From GCA-016699975 sp964515255 (GTDB lineage Bacteria; Patescibacteriota; Minisyncoccia; Moranbacterales; UBA1568): a DNA stretch of 20,570 bases. The position numbers and the translations under genes were made by a program. The notes below the pieces were generated by a model that saw only the letters and a program-made list of their open reading frames with translations, was not told the origin of the DNA and ran no database searches. The stretch covers positions 1 through 20,570 of the forward strand of contig CAZETL010000009.1 of the NCBI GenBank assembly GCA_964515255.1. Reading direction: 5' to 3'. Shown in pieces: positions 7,462 through 15,063 of this stretch; position 1 is the first letter of the stretch; each line of letters starts with the position of its first letter.

Positions 7462-10404
7462 ATGTCTCTTCTTCGTATGGAGAAATCCTCCCGATCCGGA
7501 ATGTCTCACAAGGAGCAGTCAATAGGGCGTTTTCCAGATCTGGAATCCGCTGCTGAGAATGTCATATCTATTCGAGGCGCTCGCACGAACAATCTGAGAA
7601 ATGTGAGTATCGATATTCCTCGGGAGAAGTTCGTAGTCGTCACCGGGCTCTCCGGTTCCGGAAAGTCATCCCTTGCTTTCGATACAATTCACGCCGAGGC
7701 GAATCGGAGGTATATGGAGTCGGTGTCTTCATATGCTCGGCATTTTATGGAGGCGCTCGATCGTCCGGAGGCGGACCGAATCTCAAATCTCAGTCCGTCG
7801 ATCTCTATAGATCAAAAAAGCGTCGTGCGTTCGCCTCGGTCGACGGTTGGTACACTCACGGAAGGCTATGATTATTTGCGACTTCTCTTTGCAAAGGCGG
7901 GAATTCCCCACTGTCCTTCGTGTCGGAAGCCGCTTGCCAGACGTGAGTCAGGGGACATCTTAAATGAAGTGCTCTCTCTCCCTGACGGGACAAGGGTGAT
8001 TTTTCTCACGAGGATGGAACAGCTCCAGAGGAAGACTGAGAAGGAGGCGCTACAAGCGCTCTCTCGGCTTGGCTATGCAAGAGTTCGATTCCATGGCCAG
8101 ATTATGCTTGTTTCCGAGGCATTGCCGCACGCGTCCGATATGCTGCTTTCCGAAATGGATGCGATTATCGATCGCATGACGGTTCATGACAAGCAACCGG
8201 ATCGCGAACGAACGCTTGATTCAATCGAGACTGCCTTCAAGCTTGGCCGCGGCGTCATGTCTCTTCTTTTAAATGAGAAAGAAGAGAGGCATTATAGCCG
8301 AGAATACCGATGCGCCGCCTGCGGTACCGAGCTTGCCGATGTCACCCCGCAGACATTCTCGTTTAATAGTCCCGAGGGCGCGTGTTCCGATTGTTCTGGC
8401 CTCGGGGTGAAGTTGGAGGTTGATCCGGACCTTGTTGTCCCAAATCAGAAACTCTCTCTCTTGGAAGGAGCCATCCGCCCGTGGAATAAGTCGGCATGCG
8501 TCTCCTCGAATGGCTGCGAGGATCACTATGAAGACGAGGGCGCGCCTGTTCCATCTGGAAAGAAAGAAACAATTCCGAGCGGCTTTGAATTGCTTAGAGC
8601 TTTCGCGTCGAAGAAAGGTATTCGGCTTGACACTCCAGTTTTCAAACTCAAGAAGAGCGATTTTCATCTGGTGCTTTTTGGCGAATCAGATTCGGATGGG
8701 AAGAAGAAAACTTTTTTTCCAGGCGTCATTGCCCTTATTGAGAAGAAATACCAGGAGACGAAATCGGAGCATGTCCGATGCAATATTGAGAAGTTCATGG
8801 CGTCGGCGCCGTGTCCTTCGTGCAAAGGGAAGCGGCTTCGCAAAGAGGCGCTCTCCGTTGTCTTTGACGGGAAAACTATCGATTGCGTCTCCGATATGAC
8901 GATTGAGGCGGCGGCCGAGTATTTCCGAGATCTTTCCGATCATGCGCCGACCCGTCTCCCAGACCCGTCGCTCCGTGCCGTCTTGCGGGAGATATCGGAG
9001 AGAATTGAAGCGGTGTGCCGAGTGGGACTCGGGTACCTTCAGTTGTCGCGAAGCGCTGAGACTCTCTCTGGCGGCGAAGCGCAACGAATCAAGCTTGCGA
9101 CGCAGATGAAGTCGGAGCTCTCAGGAGTTCTCTATGTGCTCGACGAACCTTCGATCGGTCTTCACAATAGAGATACGGAGCGTTTAGTTGATGCGCTTAA
9201 GTCGCTTCGGAAAGGTGGGAACTCGCTGATCGTGGTTGAACATGACCCGGCGGTCATACGAGCATCCGATTGGGTGGTTGACATGGGCCCCGGCGCAGGA
9301 AGAGAGGGGGGTGAAGTGCTTTTTTCCGGGACTCCTCATGATTTGCTCTCCTCAAAGACGGAAACGGGAGCGTACCTTTCTGGTACTCGCCGTGTTTCGG
9401 AGGGGCGTCGATCGAAAGCTCCCAAGAGATTTCTCTCGATTATCGATGCGACCGAACATAATCTGAAGCATGTTGACGTCCACTTTCCGCTCGAATCGTT
9501 TGTGGTGGTTTCCGGCGTGTCCGGTTCCGGGAAGTCTACATTGGTTACCGATATTTTGTCGCGCTCTCTCCTTCGCCGATTTCATGGGGCACAGTGCATT
9601 CCTGGGAAATGTCGTGGTTTGAAAGGGTTTGAACTCCTTGATAAGGCAATTGTAGTAAATCAGGATCCGATAGGGAGGACTCCCCGCTCAAATGCGGCAA
9701 CTTACACTGGCGCATGGGCGCCTATTCGAGAACTCTTTGCGGCGACGACGGAGGCTGAGAAGCTTGGGTTTTCGGCAAGTCATTTCAGCTTCAATATGCG
9801 CGGAGGTCGCTGCGAAGTATGCCAGGGGAGCGGTATGAAGAAAATCGAGATGTATCTTCTGCCGGATCGGTATGTCCCATGCGAAACTTGTCGGGGAACC
9901 CGATACAATGACCGAATGCTCGCCATTGAATATCGCGGCGCAAATGTTTCTCGCGTCCTTGGGATGACCGTTTCGGAAGCCAGGGCCTTCTTTTTCGATC
10001 AGCCAGCTGTCGAAGAGAAACTTCGCGCTCTCGACGAAGTGGGTCTTGGCTATTTAGTTCTCGGCCAAAGCGCTACGAATCTTTCTGGCGGTGAGGCTCA
10101 GCGGGTAAAACTTGCTGCGGAGCTTGCCAGAAAATCGACAGGGAAGACGCTGTATATTCTTGATGAGCCGACCATTGGATTGCATTTTGAAGATGTCCGC
10201 CGGCTTCTTATAGTGCTGGACGCACTGGTCGATCGCGGAAATAGCGTTATTGTCGTAGAGCACAACTCTGACGTTATCCGGCATGCGGATTGGGTGATCG
10301 ACATGGGTCCGGAGGGTGGTGCAGCAGGGGGAGAGGTGGTGTTTTCCGGTCCTCCGAGCGACTTAAGAAAATGCAAGAGAAGTCTTACGGGAAAATATTT
10401 GTGA
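7462..10404 (+). CDS. uvrA: Excinuclease ABC subunit A
   Basis: Damage-recognition ATPase of nucleotide excision repair; as a dimer it loads UvrB on lesions. It has 980 residues from the first ATG, and starts at 7480 and 7501 are equally possible; the family core (ISIRGARTNNLRNVSIDIPREK) begins only near residue 35. It has two ABC modules: Walker A GLSGSGKSS near residues 62-70 and GVSGSGKST near 686-694, with signature LSGGEAQR near 534 and 872 and the Walker B stretches YVLDEPSIGLH and YILDEPTIGLH. A zinc module CAACG..CSDCSG lies near residue 284, and the second one, CEVCQGSG..CETCRGT, near 783. An extra CPSC pair occurs near 150. Length is close to the family norm, with a somewhat expanded linker (Ser/Glu/Gly-rich, around 350-370). 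No uvrB or uvrC is nearby. Confidence 0.97.
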   Translation: MSLLRMEKSSRSGMSHKEQSIGRFPDLESAAENVISIRGARTNNLRNVSIDIPREKFVVVTGLSGSGKSSLAFDTIHAEANRRYMESVSSYARHFMEALDRPEADRISNLSPSISIDQKSVVRSPRSTVGTLTEGYDYLRLLFAKAGIPHCPSCRKPLARRESGDILNEVLSLPDGTRVIFLTRMEQLQRKTEKEALQALSRLGYARVRFHGQIMLVSEALPHASDMLLSEMDAIIDRMTVHDKQPDRERTLDSIETAFKLGRGVMSLLLNEKEERHYSREYRCAACGTELADVTPQTFSFNSPEGACSDCSGLGVKLEVDPDLVVPNQKLSLLEGAIRPWNKSACVSSNGCEDHYEDEGAPVPSGKKETIPSGFELLRAFASKKGIRLDTPVFKLKKSDFHLVLFGESDSDGKKKTFFPGVIALIEKKYQETKSEHVRCNIEKFMASAPCPSCKGKRLRKEALSVVFDGKTIDCVSDMTIEAAAEYFRDLSDHAPTRLPDPSLRAVLREISERIEAVCRVGLGYLQLSRSAETLSGGEAQRIKLATQMKSELSGVLYVLDEPSIGLHNRDTERLVDALKSLRKGGNSLIVVEHDPAVIRASDWVVDMGPGAGREGGEVLFSGTPHDLLSSKTETGAYLSGTRRVSEGRRSKAPKRFLSIIDATEHNLKHVDVHFPLESFVVVSGVSGSGKSTLVTDILSRSLLRRFHGAQCIPGKCRGLKGFELLDKAIVVNQDPIGRTPRSNAATYTGAWAPIRELFAATTEAEKLGFSASHFSFNMRGGRCEVCQGSGMKKIEMYLLPDRYVPCETCRGTRYNDRMLAIEYRGANVSRVLGMTVSEARAFFFDQPAVEEKLRALDEVGLGYLVLGQSATNLSGGEAQRVKLAAELARKSTGKTLYILDEPTIGLHFEDVRRLLIVLDALVDRGNSVIVVEHNSDVIRHADWVIDMGPEGGAAGGEVVFSGPPSDLRKCKRSLTGKYL

Positions 10405-10675
10405 ACCTTTAGAAGGTAAGACTCTTTGTATTCGCAGCTGATGCGGAGCATCTCTCCCGGACAAGAGAGCGTTGTGAAGTCTGCGAGCTTTTTCTTTTTT
10501 TGCTGAGGCATTTGATTTGAAAATACTGAGAGCGAATTCGCGATTATTTTTTTAGCGTTTGTAGGACATTTTCGTAACTGCCTCAGGATTGCTTTGGTAG
10601 ATCAGAGAGATTGAGTTTCAGACGAACTTTCTTTTCCTGGAATTTTCAAGGGGTTACTTTCCGACTTACTGCCGT
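10405..10675. other. Intergenic region after uvrA
   Basis: These 271 bp contain no convincing gene. The left half holds the structured element described at 10433-10500. The right half is AT-rich, includes pyrimidine-rich runs such as ACTTTCTTTTCC, and must carry the start signals of the next gene, but I see no convincing -35/-10 pair or ribosome site. Confidence 0.5.
10433..10500 (+). terminator. Candidate uvrA terminator or small structured RNA 3' end
   Basis: An outer stem CGCAG (10433-10437) / CTGCG (10481-10485) could enclose two hairpins: GATGC-gga-GCATC (10440-10452) and TCTC (10453-10456) / GAGA (10465-10468). The structure is followed by a T-rich tract, five T, one C, then a longer T-run (10489 onward). 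The outer stem plus T-tract fits an intrinsic terminator of uvrA. The two inner hairpins make it more elaborate than usual, so an independent small RNA is an alternative. No tRNA features are present. Confidence 0.45.
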
Positions 10676-11614
10676 ATGCTTTCTCTTCACCGGATGATTC
10701 TCGAGACGATTGCATATTACGACGTGTTTGATTATCCGCTTACTGAATTCGAAGTGTGGAGGCTTCTCATTGCTTCCGACGGAGAAGGCGAGCGCGTTGG
10801 TCCAGTTTCGCTTCGCAATGTTCTTGATTCCCTTCATTCAAGTTTTCTCCAAAAGAGAACAGGCCGGCACTTGGGATTTGTTTTCTTGCGAGGGAGGGAG
10901 GAGCTTATTTCGCGGAGAATTCGGCTCGAAAAACGAGCGTATCGCGGTATAGCTGGAGCTCACCGCGTTGCAAAGTTGGCGAGTTTCTTTCCGTTTGTTC
11001 GGATGATCGGACTTACGGGGAGCCTCTCAATGAAGAACGCCGACGGAAAGAGTGATTGGGATTTCTTTGTCGTGCTTGAATCCGGACATATTTGGACTGG
11101 ACGGGCTATTATGACGGCGGCTCTCCATATGCTCGGACTCCGTCGCCATGGCCGCTTTGTTGCAAAGAGGGCTTGCCTCAATTCTTGGGTTACCACCTCA
11201 TCTCTTGAAATCCGATTGAAAGATATTTTCTCCTCCAACGAGTATCTTTTTCTGATTCCTCTTTTTGGAAGAGAGACTTTCAACAGGTTTCAGTTGGAAA
11301 ATGTCTGGATGAGGAGGTTTCGTCCGAACTTCCACCCGAATCAGTCCTTCCACCAGTTCCAAATCACTGACTCTGCCGTTTCGAAATTTGTCCGAACTTT
11401 TCTCGAACGATTAGCTTCTCCTTTTTTGATAGAGTCAAATCTCCGGATTATTCAGCAGAGGAAGATCGCTGCCAACCCAAAGACAAAATCTCCGGAAGGA
11501 TTTATCGAAGCGACTGATGATCGACTTATTTTCCTGCCGAAACCGCGCGGACCGAAGGTGTTTGAAATGTTTTGTCGTCGCATGAGCGATGTTGAGTCGG
11601 CTACCATGCAGTGA
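10676..11614 (+). CDS. Nucleotidyltransferase-fold protein with N-terminal winged-helix-like region
   Basis: A 312-residue protein of unknown function. The N-terminus (about 5-75) reads like a winged helix: ILETIAYYDVFDYPLTEFEVWRLL followed by LRNVLDSLHSSFLQKRTGRHLGFVFL. The middle holds a polymerase-beta-type nucleotidyltransferase signature, GLTGSLSMKNADGKSDWDFFVV, with the G-S start and the D-x-D metal-binding pair (DWD). The rest is basic and helical with no motif I recognise. Related folds occur in minimal nucleotidyltransferases, tRNA CCA enzymes and antibiotic-modifying enzymes; the substrate here cannot be named. No HEPN partner of a toxin-antitoxin pair lies next to it. The start is uncertain: an ATG at 10694 is also possible and neither has a good ribosome site. 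It sits alone between uvrA and the pilus promoter. Confidence 0.6.
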   Translation: MLSLHRMILETIAYYDVFDYPLTEFEVWRLLIASDGEGERVGPVSLRNVLDSLHSSFLQKRTGRHLGFVFLRGREELISRRIRLEKRAYRGIAGAHRVAKLASFFPFVRMIGLTGSLSMKNADGKSDWDFFVVLESGHIWTGRAIMTAALHMLGLRRHGRFVAKRACLNSWVTTSSLEIRLKDIFSSNEYLFLIPLFGRETFNRFQLENVWMRRFRPNFHPNQSFHQFQITDSAVSKFVRTFLERLASPFLIESNLRIIQQRKIAANPKTKSPEGFIEATDDRLIFLPKPRGPKVFEMFCRRMSDVESATMQ

Positions 11615-11625
11615 ATAACTTCGCG

Positions 11626-11634
11626 TGGTATAAT
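11626..11634 (+). promoter_or_regulatory. Extended -10 promoter of the pilus operon
   Basis: TGGTATAAT combines a perfect TATAAT (11629-11634) with the upstream TGn of an extended -10. No good -35 is seen at 16-18 nt spacing, as is common for this class. It lies 12 nt after the stop of the preceding gene and gives a leader of about 155 nt before pilC. Confidence 0.55.
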
Positions 11635-11683
11635 CGCTAGGAAAGATTGTCGTCGGAATTCTCTGTTATTTGAGTCCAAGCCC

Positions 11684-11703
11684 CTTCTGAGGAGTTTCAG
11701 AAG
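11684..11703 (+). promoter_or_regulatory. Hairpin in the pilus operon leader
   Basis: CTTCTGA (11684-11690) and TCAGAAG (11697-11703) form a perfect 7-bp stem with the 6-nt loop GGAGTT. No T-run follows, so it is not an intrinsic terminator. It lies about 45 nt downstream of the presumed transcription start and could stabilise the message or bind a regulator. Confidence 0.35.
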
Positions 11704-11795
11704 CCATCGGAATGGAATCTGGGTTTTCTTGACTCTCAATGTCTTTACCTGGGAAGTTGTGAGAATTATCTTAACGACTTTGAGGCGGTGATACT

Positions 11796-13022
11796 ATGCC
11801 GAAATATCTCTTCACGGCGAGAAATACAAAAACAGGCGAGTCAAAAGGCGGTGAATTGACTGCGAAAAATGAGAAGGGGGTTGCGGCGGCGCTTGCCTCT
11901 GATGGGTATGTTCCAACTTCGATCAAGCTGGTCGAGGAGTCTTCTTTGGCATTGTCGTCCGGAAATTTCCTTGATCGCTTCTCGACCGTTCCCTTGAAAG
12001 AGAAGATGACTTTTACTCGGAATCTCGCTGTCATGGTGTCCTCCGGTCTTTCCATGACGAGGTCGATTCAGAATTTGGCGGATCAGACGAGAAATAAGCG
12101 GTTCCGGCTTGTGCTTCAATCGATACTTTCTGACCTCCAGGCCGGGAAAACTCTCTCAGAGGGAATGGGGAAGTTCCCGACTATTTTCAGCGAGCTGTTT
12201 GTTAATATGGTGTATGTCGGAGAGGTGTCGGGCAATCTCGAAATGGTGCTTGATATTCTTGCTACCCAATTGGAGAAAGAGCACGATATAACGAGTAAAG
12301 TTCGAGGCGCTTTGATCTATCCCTCGGTCATTATCGTTGCCATGATCGGCATTGCTATTCTCATGCTCGTTTATATTCTTCCGACTATCATGGGAGTCTT
12401 CAAGGACATGAGCGTAAAATTGCCTCCTGCTACATTATTTATCGTCGGGATGAGCGATTTTCTGCGCGAGCATTATATTTTGGTGGTCGGAGGTTTCCTT
12501 TTGTCTATTCTCGGCGGGAAGTTTTTTCTGTCGACTGCTGTCGGGAAACGGCTTTTCAGTTTTTTCCTTCTCTTTCTTCCGGTCGTTGGGAATATTGTTG
12601 TGAAAGTGAATTGCGCTCGATTCGCGAGAATTTACAGCTCTCTTTTGCGGAGCGGCGTCTCAGTTGTCGAAGGACTTGGCATTGTCTCCCGCGTGCTTGC
12701 AAATGATGCGTATAAAAAAGCTTTGACTGAAGCGATCGCCGAGGTGCAGCGGGGAACGGATTTAAGCGTTATCTTTTTCCGGTACCCGAGAATTTTCCCG
12801 CTCCTTGTGCCACAGATGATTGCTGTCGGAGAGGAGACTGGAAAAACCGAGACAGTTCTTGATAAGCTCGCTTCGTTCTACGAAGAGGAGGTGACGCAAA
12901 TCACGAAAAATATGTCGTCCATCATCGAGCCGATTCTTATGCTTTTTATCGGGGGAGGAGTTGGTTTTTTTGCCATTGCGATGCTTCAGCCGATGTATTC
13001 TGTATTGGAAAATATAAAATAA
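11796..13022 (+). CDS. pilC: Type IV pilus inner-membrane platform protein PilC (GspF family)
   Basis: Polytopic platform protein that couples the cytoplasmic motor ATPases to pilin insertion and extraction. It has 408 residues, the normal length. The N-terminus MPKYLFTARNTKTGESKGGEL is the usual small beta domain. Two T2SSF helical bundles follow (about 65-190 and 265-390), marked by FTRNLAVMVSSGLSMTRSIQNLADQ and FARIYSSLLRSGVSVVEGLGIVSR, each ending in a membrane hairpin (YPSVIIVAMIGIAILMLVYI and IEPILMLFIGGGVGFFAIAM). GAGG lies 10 nt before the ATG, one of the few clear ribosome sites in the window. It is the first gene of the pilus operon. The ATPases PilB and PilT, often just upstream, are absent here. 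Confidence 0.95.
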   Translation: MPKYLFTARNTKTGESKGGELTAKNEKGVAAALASDGYVPTSIKLVEESSLALSSGNFLDRFSTVPLKEKMTFTRNLAVMVSSGLSMTRSIQNLADQTRNKRFRLVLQSILSDLQAGKTLSEGMGKFPTIFSELFVNMVYVGEVSGNLEMVLDILATQLEKEHDITSKVRGALIYPSVIIVAMIGIAILMLVYILPTIMGVFKDMSVKLPPATLFIVGMSDFLREHYILVVGGFLLSILGGKFFLSTAVGKRLFSFFLLFLPVVGNIVVKVNCARFARIYSSLLRSGVSVVEGLGIVSRVLANDAYKKALTEAIAEVQRGTDLSVIFFRYPRIFPLLVPQMIAVGEETGKTETVLDKLASFYEEEVTQITKNMSSIIEPILMLFIGGGVGFFAIAMLQPMYSVLENIK

Positions 13023-13025
13023 TCC

Positions 13026-14396
13026 ATGAGTCAAAGGAAGATACTTTTTTGGCGTGGCATGACGCTTATCGAGGCCCTTGTGGTGTTGGCAGTGTTCTCT
13101 ATTGTGACAGTTGCTTTCTATTCCGCTTATTCTGGCGGGGCTCGGGTCGCACTCGACTCGAAACGTCGGCTTATGGCGACGGCTATCGCAAACGAGCAAC
13201 TGGAAAAATTACGCAATCTTCCCTACCTGGACGTGGGATTTGTTGATGAGGCATCGCTTGCTTTGAGGGGGATACTTCCGGCGAGCGATCGGGAGAAAAC
13301 TGTGACAGATGCTGAAATCTCTCTTGTTATGAAGACGGTTATACAGAATATCGATGACCCGCTCGATGGCGTGTCCGGTGGATCTCCGGACGATTTAGTT
13401 CCGAATGATTCGAAAAAAGTGACCGTGTCTGTGTCGTGGGGAACGGGAGATTCAGACTCGATTACGATCTCAACGAGATTTGTGCCGGACGGGATCGAGA
13501 CAATTTCAGGGGGAGGGAATCTTGTGGTGAATGTTTCCGAATCGAATGGTGCGATTGTCTCTGGCGCCACGGTGACGGTAAAAAATCTCGACACAAACAA
13601 CCAGACCCAGTGCATTACCCAGAATGGGAGCTGCCTTTTTGTGGGTCTTGAGGAAGAAACCTCTCCCCAATATCAGATCAGTCTCTCGAAATCCGGATAT
13701 GAATCCATGCAGACATATAGCGCTTCAGCAACCTTTGATCCTGTGGATGAGAACCTTTCTATTCTTGTTGGCGCTTTGCAAACAGCGTCGTTTACTTTGG
13801 ACCGGACGTACTCAATCCGGTTTTCTCCGCGCGAAACATTGGATTCCGATATTCTTAATTCGGTAGGCTATTCTCTTTCCGGCGGTCGTTTGCTCGGGAC
13901 GAATCCTTCTGATGGCAATAGCAATGTGTATGCGCTCGCGCCCACAAGCGCAACCGGGCAAGCGACGCTCTCAAGCGCGACCCCCGGAACTTATTTTGTG
14001 ACATCGCTTGTCCCCGGGAGTTTTTCTTATTGGAAGCTTGATCCGGCTCTTGTCTCCGATCCATTCGCGGTTTCCATCGGCATTGGAGGGGTCCCAAGCG
14101 ACGTTTCTATTGTGGCGATTGATGAGAGTAGGCCGGGAGTTTTATTCACGGTTTCTGATGGAACGTCGCCGATCGCTGATGCTTCTATTCGACTTTTTAA
14201 TGCGGTATCTCCCGGCGGATACGACCAGACCCTTGTTACCGATCAATTCGGAAAAGCGTACTTTCCAAACGATGAGGATTTTCTGCTTTCGGCGTCTGAT
14301 TATTCCTTTGAAGTGTCTGCTGCTTCATATTCGGACGAGAGTGGGTCCGTGTCTGTTCCCAGTGGTCTTCTTGAGAAGTCGGTGGTGCTTCATTAA
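13026..14396 (+). CDS. Type IV prepilin-like protein with C-terminal beta-domain modules (minor pilin/adhesin)
   Basis: Secreted pilin-like protein of 456 residues, long for a minor pilin. A class III signal, RG|MTLIEALVVLAVFSIV, gives predicted cleavage after G11 and the conserved Glu at mature position 5; the hydrophobic helix spans about 12-32. The pilin-like region runs to about 155 (QLEKLRNLPY is typical of PilV-type pilins). Two carboxypeptidase-regulatory/Cna-B-like modules follow: GGNLVVNVSES..VSGATVTVKN..ISLSKSGYES (about 160-225) and LFTVSDGTSPIADASIRLFN..VTDQFGKAYF (about 375-456). CITQNGSC in the first module could form a disulfide loop. It starts 3 bp after pilC and is clearly in the same operon. 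Likely role: a tip or surface-binding subunit. The adhesin role is inferred from domain layout only. Confidence 0.8.
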   Translation: MSQRKILFWRGMTLIEALVVLAVFSIVTVAFYSAYSGGARVALDSKRRLMATAIANEQLEKLRNLPYLDVGFVDEASLALRGILPASDREKTVTDAEISLVMKTVIQNIDDPLDGVSGGSPDDLVPNDSKKVTVSVSWGTGDSDSITISTRFVPDGIETISGGGNLVVNVSESNGAIVSGATVTVKNLDTNNQTQCITQNGSCLFVGLEEETSPQYQISLSKSGYESMQTYSASATFDPVDENLSILVGALQTASFTLDRTYSIRFSPRETLDSDILNSVGYSLSGGRLLGTNPSDGNSNVYALAPTSATGQATLSSATPGTYFVTSLVPGSFSYWKLDPALVSDPFAVSIGIGGVPSDVSIVAIDESRPGVLFTVSDGTSPIADASIRLFNAVSPGGYDQTLVTDQFGKAYFPNDEDFLLSASDYSFEVSAASYSDESGSVSVPSGLLEKSVVLH

Positions 14397-14424
14397 CGGG
14401 GGATTGGATTCGCTCTTTCTTCTT

Positions 14425-15045
14425 ATGAGCCTGAAACACGATTTTTTTCGATGCCGAGGAATGACGTTGGTAGAGCTTATCGTGGCGATTGGCATCCTTT
14501 CCGTTGTCATGAGCGGAATGACCTTCTTTCTTTCTAAGATTCTCAGAGCGCACGCTTTCATATACCAGTCGAATCAGTCTTCATTTACCGCGTCTCGCGG
14601 CCTTGAGGAAGTGGTTGACCTTGTGAGGAATGCGAGGACCGGAGCCGATGGATCCTTTCCGATATCCCAGGCAACAAGCACGGAATTTTCTTTCTTTGCT
14701 GATCCGGATCAAGATGGGAGAATTGAGCGGATTCATATATTCTACGACCAGGCCTCATCGCCAAAAGCAATTCGTTACGGAATTACGGAACCAACTACGT
14801 CGACACCGCCTGTGTATCCATCCGGAGACCAGGCGATTTATACAGTCGCAAATTTTGTGGTGAATGGCGTCTCGGATCCGGTTTTCACGTATTTCAACCG
14901 ATCGAATGCTGCGCTTTCGTCCAGCCCGACCGTATCAGATGTTCGCATGGTTCAGTTGTCGATTCTTGTGAATGCGAACCAGTACGCTTCCTCTACCGTG
15001 GAGATATCTTCGTTTGTCTCTTTGCGAAACCTTTGGGGGAAATAA
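14425..15045 (+). CDS. Type IV prepilin-like minor pilin (PilW/GspJ-like)
   Basis: A 206-residue prepilin from the ATG at 14425. The open frame extends far upstream (to 14008) but that part only overlaps the preceding gene. Leader MSLKHDFFRCRG is followed by MTLVELIVAIGILSVVMSG, with cleavage predicted after G12 and Glu at mature position 5. After the helix, SRGLEEVVDLVRNARTGADGSFPI and a beta-rich body (FSFFADPDQDGRIERIHIFYD, IRYGIT) resemble PilW/GspJ minor pseudopilins, where a DxDxDG-like strand often precedes the sheet. It is 28 bp after the preceding pilin gene, in the same operon. Likely a member of the pilus-initiating minor pilin complex. No Shine-Dalgarno is seen. Confidence 0.8.
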   Translation: MSLKHDFFRCRGMTLVELIVAIGILSVVMSGMTFFLSKILRAHAFIYQSNQSSFTASRGLEEVVDLVRNARTGADGSFPISQATSTEFSFFADPDQDGRIERIHIFYDQASSPKAIRYGITEPTTSTPPVYPSGDQAIYTVANFVVNGVSDPVFTYFNRSNAALSSSPTVSDVRMVQLSILVNANQYASSTVEISSFVSLRNLWGK

Positions 15046-15063
15046 GCGCTCTATCAGCTTCCT

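Noticed and set aside
7333..7509. 59-residue N-terminal extension of dprA
   Set aside because: It lies upstream of the best promoter for the gene and overlaps the start of uvrA; DprA homology begins only after the ATG at 7332.
10425..10500. Possible tRNA in the structured element after uvrA
   Set aside because: There is no acceptor stem, no TTC-A T-loop and no anticodon arm of proper size.
14008..14424. Upstream extension of the second pilin frame
   Set aside because: It overlaps the preceding pilin gene completely, and the prepilin signal begins at the ATG at 14425.
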